Source: CSP1-4 sp036559965 (GTDB lineage: Bacteria; Chloroflexota; Limnocylindria; Limnocylindrales; CSP1-4). Taken from it: a DNA stretch of 27,495 bases. The stretch covers positions 1-27,495 of the forward strand of contig DATBSD010000008.1 in the NCBI GenBank assembly GCA_036559965.1. Direction: 5' to 3'. Shown here one piece after another: positions 7,692 to 15,012 of the stretch. The notes under the pieces are model-generated. The model was given only the letters and a program-made list of their open reading frames with translations, made no database searches and was not told where the DNA came from. Position 1 is the first letter of the stretch, and every line of letters begins with the position of its first letter. The position numbers were made by a program, and so were the translations under genes.

Positions 7692-9532
7692 CGAGCGACT
7701 CCTCCCGTGGTCGGCGCATTGCCCAGGCCGGCCAGGCCGAGCTGGGCGTCCCGATAGCTCTCCTTGTAGAGCCGTCCGTCGCTGCTCACCTCCTGCAGCT
7801 CGAACCGCTCCATGGTAATGGCGTCATAGGGGCATCGCTTGACGCACAGCGCGCAACGGATGCAGCGCTCCTCGTCGAGGACCATGGCCGCGCCCTGGTC
7901 CCAGCCGTAGGCATCGACGAGCTCCGGCAGGGCACCCTCGGCCTTCATCTGGTTGACGTCGATCATGTGGATGACGCCTTCGGGGCAGACGTCGGCACAC
8001 GCCCCGCAGAGCACGCAGCGGAAGCCGTCGAACCAGATGTTGTAGTTGCACATCAGGCAGCGCGTCGACTCGGCGACGGCCTCGGTGACACCGTAGCCAC
8101 GCTCGACCTGGGTGTTGAAGTTGACGACCGGGTCGGTCGACGGGATGCGCGCCGCGAGCGGCGTCATGGGCACGTGCTGGCGCGGCAAGACGTCGTAGAG
8201 CTCCGGCATCTCATGCCGCCACGAGCTCACGATGCGCACGTTGGCATCGATCTGGACAGTGCTCCGACCGGCCAGGTAGCGATCGACCGCATAGGCGCAC
8301 TTCTTGCCGTGGCCGGCCGCCTCGATGAGCGTCGTCGGGCCGGTCACGAAGTCGCCGCAGGCGAAGACCCCCTTGACGTTCGTGGCGTAGGTGCCCGGAT
8401 CGACCTTGACCCGTCCGCGGTTGATCTCGAAGCTCGACTCGACGGGCAGGAAGGTGTTGTCGGCGGCCTGGCTGACGGCCGGGATGACCGTCTGGGCGGG
8501 GATCGTGAACTCCGAGCCCGGGATGGGCACCGGCGAGCGACGGCCGGTCGCATCCGGCTCGCCGAGGCGGTTGCGGATGAAGCGCACGCCGGTCACCTTG
8601 CCGTCCGCGCCGAGCACCTCGACCGGGCTGGCCAGGAACTCCATGCGCACGCCTTCGCGTTCCGTCTCGCCCAGCTCCTCCTCGTCGACGACGAGCTCGG
8701 AGCGCGTCCGCCGGTAGGCGATGGTCACGTTCGCGGCGCCGTGGCGGAGGCTCGTGCGCGAGCAGTCCATGGCGGTGTAGCCACCGCCGATGACGACGAC
8801 GTCGTTGGCGACCTCGAGGGGCTGGCCGAGGTTGGCCAGCTTCATGAAGTCGACGCCGTACTGGATGCCGTCAAGGTCGCCGCCCGGCACGTCGAGACCG
8901 ACGGCGTCCATCGCGCCGGCGCAGATGGCGACCGCGTCGAAGTCGGCCTGCAGCTGCTCGAACGTGATGTCGCGACCGATGCGCGTGTCATAGCGGAAGG
9001 TGACACCCAGCCGCTCGACCAGCCGGACGTCCATCTCGATGGCCTCGCGCGGCAGTCGGAAGGCGGGCACCCCGATGAGCATCGTGCCGCCGGCATAGGG
9101 CAGCTCGTCGAAGACGGTCACCTGATGGCCGGCCGTGGCCAGCTCGCGGGCGACGGATATGCCGGCCGGGCCGGCGCCGACGACGGCCACGCGGGTGTCC
9201 TGGGGCGTGATGACGGGCACTTCGTCGGGGATGCCCGATGCCTCGTGCCACTCGACGAGGAAGCGCTTCATGGCCCGGATCGCCAGCGGCCGGTCGATGT
9301 CACCGCGCCGGCAGGCACGTTCGCAGGGCGCCGAGCAGACGTACGAGCACATCGCCGCCACCGGGTTGGGCTCTCGCGAGAGGATGTAGCCCTCTTCGAA
9401 GCGCCCTTCGGCGGCAAGATTCAGGTAGCCCCGGCAGTTCGTGCCCACGGGACATGCTTCCTGGCACTCGATGTTGCACTGCAGCCAGGACGCGTTGACG
9501 GGCTGGACGAGGAATTCCTGGTCGATGGCCAC
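7688..9532 (-). CDS. GltD-like FAD/NAD(P) oxidoreductase with extra [4Fe-4S] domains, first gene of the bc operon
   Basis: A 614-residue soluble flavoprotein. The N-terminal domain has eight cysteines (C19, C23, C27, C33 and C62, C66, C70, C74) in the arrangement that binds two clusters in the glutamate synthase small subunit. Then come an FAD dinucleotide fold (VVGAGPAG at 117-124), an NAD(P) fold (VVVIGGGYTAMD) and the closing FAD segment GVFACGDF. The last 120 residues add CLMC plus two ferredoxin-type CxxCxxCxxxC motifs (CVLCGACADVC and CIRCALCVKRC). There is no glutamate synthase large subunit nearby; its stop overlaps the cytochrome b6 start, so it most likely feeds or receives electrons at the quinone-reducing side. 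GTG at 9532 is the start; no strong Shine-Dalgarno is seen. Confidence 0.93.
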   Translation of the reverse strand: MAIDQEFLVQPVNASWLQCNIECQEACPVGTNCRGYLNLAAEGRFEEGYILSREPNPVAAMCSYVCSAPCERACRRGDIDRPLAIRAMKRFLVEWHEASGIPDEVPVITPQDTRVAVVGAGPAGISVARELATAGHQVTVFDELPYAGGTMLIGVPAFRLPREAIEMDVRLVERLGVTFRYDTRIGRDITFEQLQADFDAVAICAGAMDAVGLDVPGGDLDGIQYGVDFMKLANLGQPLEVANDVVVIGGGYTAMDCSRTSLRHGAANVTIAYRRTRSELVVDEEELGETEREGVRMEFLASPVEVLGADGKVTGVRFIRNRLGEPDATGRRSPVPIPGSEFTIPAQTVIPAVSQAADNTFLPVESSFEINRGRVKVDPGTYATNVKGVFACGDFVTGPTTLIEAAGHGKKCAYAVDRYLAGRSTVQIDANVRIVSSWRHEMPELYDVLPRQHVPMTPLAARIPSTDPVVNFNTQVERGYGVTEAVAESTRCLMCNYNIWFDGFRCVLCGACADVCPEGVIHMIDVNQMKAEGALPELVDAYGWDQGAAMVLDEERCIRCALCVKRCPYDAITMERFELQEVSSDGRLYKESYRDAQLGLAGLGNAPTTGGVAR

Positions 9533-9595
9533 GGGCAGGTGCGACGCCTTTCCGATGCGCGTGGGGGCCGTGGGTGGGGGCTTGCGGACGGCCCG

Positions 9596-9601
9596 AATCT
9601 A
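9596..9601 (-). promoter_or_regulatory. Probable extended -10 box (TGG-TAGATT) of the bc operon
   Basis: TAGATT on the minus strand, preceded by TGG, lies about 63 bases before the flavoprotein start. It would give a 5' leader of about 57 nt. No TTGaca-like -35 stands 16-18 bases upstream, so an extended -10 promoter is the best reading. Confidence 0.4.
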
Positions 9602-9672
9602 CCATCCCCGCCCCTCGCCACGCGGCCTGCCACGCTCGCCACGGTGGATCGAGAGCCGATCTGGTCGCCGAG

Positions 9673-9701
9673 TTGACGCCCTGCGGCGTCGCAGCTACGC
9701 T
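9673..9701 (+). promoter_or_regulatory. Sigma70-type promoter, TTGACG-N17-TACGCT
   Basis: TTGACG at 9673-9678, a 17-bp spacer and TACGCT at 9696-9701 form a near-consensus promoter that reads toward the coiled-coil membrane protein. Transcription should begin near 9708, three or four bases before the ATG of the short leader ORF at 9712. Confidence 0.6.
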
Positions 9702-9711
9702 CGAAGCCACG

Positions 9712-9753
9712 ATGCGACCCGCCAGCCACCGGTCGAAGCGACCCGACCGGTGA
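9712..9753 (+). CDS. Candidate 13-codon leader ORF
   Basis: ATG at 9712 opens a 13-codon frame encoding MRPASHRSKRPDR, whose TGA overlaps the GTG start of the next gene (GTGA). It is the first start codon after a good promoter and has almost no untranslated leader. The product is highly basic (five Arg or Lys in 13) with no known function; it may serve only to load ribosomes for coupled translation. Such a short frame can arise by chance, so confidence is low. Confidence 0.3.
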   Translation: MRPASHRSKRPDR

Positions 9754-11357
9754 GCCCCGTCGAGATCCTCTTCCTCGTCCTCGGCCTGTGCATCGGCATC
9801 GCGGTCGGCGCGGCACTGCTCGACCTGACGCGTGCCCGGCCCGCGCCGCGCGAAGTGCGGCTGACCATCACTCGCAACGCGCTCCCAGTGCGCGACGCGA
9901 CCGTCGTCACGTCGACCGACCTGGTGGCCCGACCGACGCCATCGCCGGCGCCCGTCATGGCCGCCGCGGTGATCGACGACCCGCGGGTGCCCTTCGAGGT
10001 GGCGCGCGGCGTCGACCCGTCGTACGCTGCCATCCGGCGGACGCACGAGCCGGTCCTCGCGGGTGTCACCGCGATGGCCGCCGCCGACACGCCGACGAGC
10101 GGAACAGCAGGTGGGGCGGAAGGACGGATCGGAGTGGCGATGGGCGACGACAGCGGCCCGGAGGCGGGCGAGGCGACGGCGCCTGATGGTCAGGCCGCGG
10201 CGACGGCTGGCGGCGCGCCGACGGCTGGCGGCGCGGCCGCTGCAGCCTCGGAGAGCGACCCATGCGGCCAGCCGCGGCGCCTGACCGATGAGCGCTGTGC
10301 CGTCGCGGCGAGCGCCCGTGAGCAAGCCGAGGCCGCGGCCGCCTCCCTGCGACTCGCGCGCCGAAGCTACGACGAGGTCGTGCACCGCATCGAGGAAGCC
10401 CAGGCGCGCGTCGATCCGCGGGCCGTCACCGAGGCCAAGGAGGCGGCGCGACATACGTTTCGCGACGCGCGCGACCACGCCCTCAGCCGGTCCGACCTGG
10501 AGCACGCTGCGAGCACCTGGCTGAACGAGATCAACCGGGTCAACCTCGAGGTTCGTGACGCGACCATGCTCATCGCCCGCGAGCAAGGCGATGCCGCTAC
10601 CCTCTTGGCGTCCATCGAGCGTCAGGCGCTCGCAGCCGATGCGGCCCGCATCACGGCCGAGGCCGCCGGCGAGGCGTGCCAGGAGGCGCGGGCGGCGCTG
10701 GCTGCCTGTGAATCGGGCGAGCTGGCGGCCACGAGCACCGCCGCGCCGGCGATGTCCCCGGCGATGCCCACCGCGACCGCCCTGCTCTGGGATCGCGACG
10801 CCGGGCACCAACCGGAGATCGTGCGCCTGTTGCGCGGTGAGGCCGAGGTCCGCGAGCGACTGCTGAGCGCCCTGGCGGGCGCCGACCAGGACGAGCAGCG
10901 TCGCTATCAGCTCTGGCTGAGCGAGCTCGTCGATGCCATCTTCGCGGCCAGCATCGAGGCCGCCGTGCTCGACTTCCCGATCGAACACCCGTTCTGGTCG
11001 ACCTTCGATCGCACGCAGAGCCGCGACATCGTCATCGCGCTGGCGTCACTTGGCTACCGCTTCGACGGCTTCGGCGGTTTCGCTGCCGATCGACTGCCCG
11101 GCCAGCGCGAGCTGTCGCTCGCGGTCGGCTACGCGGCGCTCGATCCGATGCGCATCCGCCATTGGCCGACTGCGACCGAGATGGCCGAGCTGATGCGCGG
11201 CGTGACCGTCGCCGCCGACGAGTTCCTGGCCAGTCGCGCGCCGGACCTCGAGCTCGGCGAGATGATCGCCGTGCTCGGCCGCCGGTCGGAGGCACTCTCC
11301 GATCTCTGGAACCGCTGGGGTCGCGTCCGGCCGCTGCTCGTGGTCGTCGCCCAGTAG
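9750..11357 (+). CDS. Hypothetical membrane-anchored coiled-coil protein
   Basis: About 535 residues from a GTG at 9750, which gives an N-terminal membrane helix at about 4-26 (EILFLVLGLCIGIAVGAALL) right at the start. The frame is open further upstream, but that part lies before the promoter at 9673-9701. Residues about 60-180 are a low-complexity Ala/Gly/Thr/Pro stretch, including an 18-bp tandem duplication. Residues about 185-335 are Ala/Glu/Arg-rich, with regular hydrophobics typical of a coiled coil and paired cysteines near its ends. The last 165 residues look globular (for example PFWSTFDRTQ and LGYRFDGFGGF). I do not recognise a family. It is divergent from the bc operon and convergent with the PIG-L gene, so neighbours give no strong functional clue. 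Confidence 0.8.
   Translation: MSPVEILFLVLGLCIGIAVGAALLDLTRARPAPREVRLTITRNALPVRDATVVTSTDLVARPTPSPAPVMAAAVIDDPRVPFEVARGVDPSYAAIRRTHEPVLAGVTAMAAADTPTSGTAGGAEGRIGVAMGDDSGPEAGEATAPDGQAAATAGGAPTAGGAAAAASESDPCGQPRRLTDERCAVAASAREQAEAAAASLRLARRSYDEVVHRIEEAQARVDPRAVTEAKEAARHTFRDARDHALSRSDLEHAASTWLNEINRVNLEVRDATMLIAREQGDAATLLASIERQALAADAARITAEAAGEACQEARAALAACESGELAATSTAAPAMSPAMPTATALLWDRDAGHQPEIVRLLRGEAEVRERLLSALAGADQDEQRRYQLWLSELVDAIFAASIEAAVLDFPIEHPFWSTFDRTQSRDIVIALASLGYRFDGFGGFAADRLPGQRELSLAVGYAALDPMRIRHWPTATEMAELMRGVTVAADEFLASRAPDLELGEMIAVLGRRSEALSDLWNRWGRVRPLLVVVAQ
10201..10236 (+). repeat. Tandem duplication of an 18-bp unit
   Basis: Two adjacent 18-bp copies differ only at the last base and encode two TAGGA(P/A) hexapeptides in the linker of the coiled-coil protein. 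The length is a multiple of three, so the frame is kept. It looks like recent slippage in a disordered region. Confidence 0.8.
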
Positions 11358-11380
11358 CGCCCGACCGGTCGTCGTCGGGG

Positions 11381-12109
11381 TCAGTCGACCACGATGACCC
11401 GGAGCGTCTCCGCCGCGGCGACGCCGTACGGCTCGCCGGCCTCGGCAGCCCAGGATCGGATGCGCTGGTCGAGCTCGTCGGGCTCCTTGATCTGGCTGCG
11501 GTGCTCGCGCAGCGCGGCGATCTTGCGTTCGATGGTCGTGCTCACGTCGACCCACACGGTGGGCTTGTCGCTCCAGAAGAGCATGAGCCGTGCGACGGCA
11601 TGTGCGGCGAGGCCCTCGCGGGCGAGGTGGGGGAAGGCCATCGGGTTGCGCGCCGCCGGATAGATGGCGTCGACGGCGGCCATGCCCGCGGCACGATGGT
11701 CGGCGTGCTGGATGTAGCCATCGTCGTGGAAGAGGACGGTCGGGTCGCACGTCAGGACGGCGTCCGGACGAGCGGTGCGGATGAGGCGCACGAGCTGCTC
11801 CCGGAGGGCCAGGTCGTTCTCGAGTGCGCCGTCGGGCCGATGCAGGAACGTCACCTCGCGGTAGCCCACGACGGCCGCCGCCGCTCGCTGCTCCGCTTCG
11901 CGCCGCCTGGCCAGCTCCAGGGGGTCGGTCTCCGGGTCGTCGGCGCCGGCGTCGCCGCTCGTGCAGCAGACGAGGTCACCGACGGAGCCCTCGTCGATCC
12001 ATCGAGCCGCGGTCGCCGCCGGCCCGAAGTCGGCGTCGTCGGGATGGGCGACGATGACCATGAAGTGCGCTGGGCGATCGCCTAGCGGCTCGAGCTGCAC
12101 GTCCGTCAT
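11381..12109 (-). CDS. PIG-L/LmbE family zinc-dependent N-deacetylase
   Basis: A 242-residue cytoplasmic enzyme. The zinc and catalytic motif AHPDD (21-25) follows the first strand (HFMVIVAHPDD), and the third zinc ligand lies in HADHRAAG (135-142), the HxDH box of the family. These enzymes remove acetyl groups from N-acetylglucosaminyl conjugates, as in mycothiol and bacillithiol synthesis, or from related amides. ATG at 12109 is chosen because the family homology starts there; the open frame upstream is arginine- and glycine-rich and crosses a hairpin. The peroxiredoxin gene lies upstream on the same strand, which would suit a thiol-related role, but the 130-bp gap argues for separate transcription. 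The substrate is not determined. Confidence 0.9.
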   Translation of the reverse strand: MTDVQLEPLGDRPAHFMVIVAHPDDADFGPAATAARWIDEGSVGDLVCCTSGDAGADDPETDPLELARRREAEQRAAAAVVGYREVTFLHRPDGALENDLALREQLVRLIRTARPDAVLTCDPTVLFHDDGYIQHADHRAAGMAAVDAIYPAARNPMAFPHLAREGLAAHAVARLMLFWSDKPTVWVDVSTTIERKIAALREHRSQIKEPDELDQRIRSWAAEAGEPYGVAAAETLRVIVVD

Positions 12110-12150
12110 GACCGTCGGTCCGGGACCTCGTCCGGGCACCGGTCCGTGCT

Positions 12151-12180
12151 TTGCGCCGCCCAGCTCGCCTTTGCTAGACT
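12151..12180 (+). promoter_or_regulatory. Candidate promoter TTGCGC-N18-TAGACT pointing into the 3' end of bcp
   Basis: TTGCGC at 12151-12156, 18 bases and TAGACT at 12175-12180 form a reasonable sigma70 promoter on the plus strand, where no plus-strand gene follows. Transcription would begin near 12187, the first base of the 14-bp hairpin, and run antisense to bcp. Confidence 0.35.
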
Positions 12181-12186
12181 GACCTT

Positions 12187-12224
12187 CGAGGCGTCGCTCG
12201 TTTCCCCCCACGAGCGATGCCTCG
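12187..12224 (+). ncRNA. Candidate 5' hairpin of an antisense or small RNA
   Basis: The arms 12187-12200 and 12211-12224 pair over 14 bp around a 10-base loop containing six C residues. As plus-strand RNA every position pairs (one G-U); as minus-strand RNA the same position is a C-A mismatch, so the plus strand is favoured. No U-tract follows on either strand, so this is not a simple intrinsic terminator. It lies between bcp and the PIG-L gene. It could instead be a bcp 3' stabilising stem. Confidence 0.3.
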
Positions 12225-12239
12225 TTCGATTCCCGGCGC

Positions 12240-12728
12240 TCACGCGCCTGCCGCGGCCTCGTCGATGGCGGCCAGGACGGCTGCCGCGTGGCCGTCCGGC
12301 TTGACCTTCTCCCACGTCCGTGCGATGCGTCCGTCCGGCCCGATGAGGAATGTCCGCCTTGCGACACCCATGTACGAGCGGCCGTACTGCTGCTTCTCGA
12401 CCCAGCTGCCGTACGACTCAGCGACGGCGTGGTCGGCGTCGATGAGCAACGGGAAGTCAAGCTCGAACTTGTCGCGGAACGCCTGCTTGCTCTTGGCACC
12501 CTGGGGGCTGACGCCCCAGACCACGGCGCCGCGAGCCGCGATGTCGACGTTGGCATCGCGGAACTCACAGGCCTCGACCGTGCAGCCCGGTGTGTCGTCC
12601 TTGGGGTAGAAGTAGAGGACGACCCAGCGGCCGCGCTGCTCGCTCAGGCGATGCGTCACCCCCTCGCCGTCGGGCAGGACGACGTCGGGGGCGGCCTCCT
12701 CCGGCTGCGGGATGATCGGCTCACTCAT
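12240..12728 (-). CDS. bcp: Thioredoxin-dependent peroxiredoxin, Bcp/PrxQ type
   Basis: A 162-residue thiol peroxidase that reduces hydrogen peroxide and organic hydroperoxides in the cytoplasm. YPKDDTPGCTVEACEFRD contains the peroxidatic Cys49 and, five residues on, the resolving Cys54, the spacing typical of atypical 2-Cys Bcp proteins. Full family length, no signal peptide. ATG at 12728 lies seven bases after a TAGACT -10 box whose first three bases are the stop codon of the upstream ykoDC fusion; bcp therefore probably has its own leaderless transcript although it lies only 10 bp from that gene. Confidence 0.96.
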   Translation of the reverse strand: MSEPIIPQPEEAAPDVVLPDGEGVTHRLSEQRGRWVVLYFYPKDDTPGCTVEACEFRDANVDIAARGAVVWGVSPQGAKSKQAFRDKFELDFPLLIDADHAVAESYGSWVEKQQYGRSYMGVARRTFLIGPDGRIARTWEKVKPDGHAAAVLAAIDEAAAGA

Positions 12729-12735
12729 GGCCGCG

Positions 12736-12741
12736 AGTCTA
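12736..12741 (-). promoter_or_regulatory. -10 box (TAGACT) of bcp, overlapping the ykoDC stop codon
   Basis: TAGACT on the minus strand; its TAG is also the stop of the ykoD-ykoC gene. Seven bases separate it from the bcp ATG, the leaderless spacing seen elsewhere in the window. Confidence 0.5.
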
Positions 12742-15012
12742 GCCGAGGGTCGCCACCGCGGCCACGACGAGCATCACGATGCCCCCCGCCAGGACGGCCA
12801 CATCGGCCCAGCCCCACGATCTTGGCCGGAACGCCGAGCGTGGTCCGCGGCCGAAGCCGCGCGCGTCCATGGCCACGCCGAGGCGATCGGCGTGCCGGAT
12901 GGCGAGCACGAGCAGCGCCATCAGCAGTCGGGGATGGAGGGCGCCCGACAGGCCGCGCAGGATGCGCGCCTCGCGCAGCGAACGCAGATCCGAGCGCAGG
13001 CGCGGCAGCGCCCCATAGGCCGCCAGGGCGCCGTAGGCGAAGCGGTCCGAGACACGGGCCTGCTGGACGAGCCCGTCGGCCAGCGCGGTCGGCGGCGTCG
13101 TGGCCGAGAACGACAGGCTGATGGCGCCGATGGCGAGCAGCCGGGCACCGACACGGACGGCCGCCTCGAGACCCGCTCCGCTGACGGCGAGCGGTCCGAC
13201 CGAGATGACCGCGACGGCCGCCGGGTCGGTGTTCGCGGCCGCGAAGATGGCCGTGAACAGCGCGATGCCGGCTGCGGCGCCAGCGAGTGGCACCAGCCTC
13301 GCGGCGATCTCGCGGAGGGGCACGCGCCCGACCAGCCAGGCCGACGCCAGGGCGACGATGCCGAGGACCACCGACGCCACGACGGTCGGCGCCACGACGA
13401 CCGCCACAAGCCAGGTCATGGCCACGGCCAGCTTCGTCAGCGGGCTGGCGCGACCGAGCGGTGTCAGCGCACGGTGGTCGGCGCGCATCGCCTCGTCGTC
13501 GAGCGGCGCCTCGCGGTGCTCGATGGGGTGCTCCGCCGCGGACGACGCGGTCCACGCGAGATCGTGCAATCGCCTGCCGCGCAGCTCGAGCACCCGGGAC
13601 GCGAAGGCAGCCACGAAGCGCGCATCGTGGCTGATGGCGATGACGGTCAGGCCGCCGGCGCTCAGGTCGCGCAGACGCTCGACGAGCGCCGCCACGCCGG
13701 CGCGATCCTGGCCGAAGGTCGGCTCGTCGAGTACGAGCAGCGACGGCCGGCGGAGGAGCGCCGGCGCCAGCGACAGGCGACGCTGCTCGCCGCCCGAGAG
13801 GCGATACGGGCTGCGCGGGCCGAACCCGGCCAGCGGCAGCCCGAGCGACGTCATGAGAACCTCGACGCGTGCCTCGGTCTCCGAGCCGGGCGGCAGACCC
13901 AGCCGGACGTCCTCGTCGACCGTCTGCGCCAGGAAGCCGAGCTCCGGATCCTGGAAGACGAGGCCGGCCACGGTGGCCGGTCGGCCGGCCGCGGCGCCTC
14001 CCTCGGTCGACGGACCAGGCGACAGGCCCGCGATGCGCACGCTGCCGGCGTCGGGCTCGAGCAGGCCGACGAGCAGCCGGGCGAGCGTCGACTTGCCGCT
14101 CCCGTTGGCGCCGACGATGGCCAGCCGTTCTCCGGCGGAGACCGCGAGATCGAGGTCGTCCACGACCGGGGGGCCATCGGGGTACGAGAAGGTGAGGCCG
14201 GCGGCCTCGACCCGAACGGGCATCCCGGCCGCCGGGGTGTCGGCGGGCGCGCGCGGCGGCGCCTCGGCCGCGATCCCCCCGCCGGGCTCGAAGTGGCGCG
14301 GCAGCCAGACCCCGGCGGTGACGAGCCGCTCGGCGTGTGCTGCCGCGACGTCATCCGGGATCCCGCTGGCCATGACCCGTCCGCCGCGGTCGAGCACGAG
14401 CACGCGATCGGCGAGCGCCCAGACGTCATCGACACGATGCTCGACGATGACGATGGTCGTGCCACCCGACCGCTTGAGATCGGCCAGGCGCGACAGGAAG
14501 GCACCGGCGGCAGCAGGATCGAGGTTGGCGGTCGGCTCGTCGAGCACGAGCAGCGCCGGATCGGGCGCCAGGGCGCCGGCCAGGGCCAGTCGCTGTCGCT
14601 GACCGCCGGAGAGCTTCGTGACCAGCGTTCGCGGCCGATCGGCCAACCCGACCTGCGCCAGGGCCACGGGCACGCGGGCACGCATCGCCGCCAGCGGCCA
14701 GGCGCGGGACTCGAGGCCGAAGGCGACGTCGTCGTCGACGCGCTCCATGATCAGCTGCCGGTCGGCGTCCTGGAAGACGAGTCCGCGGTCGCCCGTCCCG
14801 ACCTCGATCGAGCCGCTGATCTCGCCCGGCACGTCGTCGCCGAGCAGCCCCGCCAGCGCCAGGGCGAGCGTGCTCTTGCCCGAGCCGCTCGGGCCGAGCA
14901 CGAGCAGACAGGCCCCTGGCTCGAGCTCGAGGTCGATGTCCGAGAGCGCCGGACGATCGCTGCCCGCGAAGCGGAACCCGAAGTCGACGAGACGGATAGC
15001 GGCGGCGGTCAG
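12739..15012 (-). CDS. ykoD: YkoD-YkoC fusion: double ABC ATPase plus transmembrane T component of a thiamine-precursor ECF transporter
   Basis: About 757 residues. First ATPase: Walker A GPSGSGKST (about 40), signature LSGGQRQR, Walker B LLVLDEPTANLD. Second ATPase: GANGSGKST, LSGGEQRR, LLVLDEPTFGQD. From about residue 500 the chain continues as a YkoC-like integral membrane T component with several hydrophobic helices and coupling segments such as AIRHADRLGVAMDARGFG. In Bacillus, YkoD and YkoC are separate; here they form one chain. Homology reaches back to IRLVDFGF, but no ATG, GTG or TTG precedes it. A CTG at 15010-15012 overlaps the ykoE stop (CTGA) and has GGAG eight bases upstream, so I take CTG as the start. 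Expression is controlled by the TPP riboswitch of the operon. Confidence 0.9.
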   Translation of the reverse strand: MTAAAIRLVDFGFRFAGSDRPALSDIDLELEPGACLLVLGPSGSGKSTLALALAGLLGDDVPGEISGSIEVGTGDRGLVFQDADRQLIMERVDDDVAFGLESRAWPLAAMRARVPVALAQVGLADRPRTLVTKLSGGQRQRLALAGALAPDPALLVLDEPTANLDPAAAGAFLSRLADLKRSGGTTIVIVEHRVDDVWALADRVLVLDRGGRVMASGIPDDVAAAHAERLVTAGVWLPRHFEPGGGIAAEAPPRAPADTPAAGMPVRVEAAGLTFSYPDGPPVVDDLDLAVSAGERLAIVGANGSGKSTLARLLVGLLEPDAGSVRIAGLSPGPSTEGGAAAGRPATVAGLVFQDPELGFLAQTVDEDVRLGLPPGSETEARVEVLMTSLGLPLAGFGPRSPYRLSGGEQRRLSLAPALLRRPSLLVLDEPTFGQDRAGVAALVERLRDLSAGGLTVIAISHDARFVAAFASRVLELRGRRLHDLAWTASSAAEHPIEHREAPLDDEAMRADHRALTPLGRASPLTKLAVAMTWLVAVVVAPTVVASVVLGIVALASAWLVGRVPLREIAARLVPLAGAAAGIALFTAIFAAANTDPAAVAVISVGPLAVSGAGLEAAVRVGARLLAIGAISLSFSATTPPTALADGLVQQARVSDRFAYGALAAYGALPRLRSDLRSLREARILRGLSGALHPRLLMALLVLAIRHADRLGVAMDARGFGRGPRSAFRPRSWGWADVAVLAGGIVMLVVAAVATLG

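Noticed and set aside
7688..9532. Glutamate synthase small subunit
   Set aside because: No large subunit is adjacent, the C-terminus has extra ferredoxin domains, and the gene is coupled to cytochrome b6.
6015..9676. Long open frames on the plus strand opposite the respiratory operon
   Set aside because: They are Arg/Asp/Gly-rich mirror frames typical of very GC-rich DNA, show no domains, and lie opposite genes with clear catalytic motifs.
10190..10240. Possible short repeat array (CRISPR-like)
   Set aside because: Only two 18-bp copies with no spacers, in frame inside a disordered protein linker.
12217..12240. A TTCGATTCC-like T-loop that suggested a tRNA end
   Set aside because: The flanking bases do not form a T stem, the upstream hairpin loop is not seven bases, and no acceptor stem or D arm is present.
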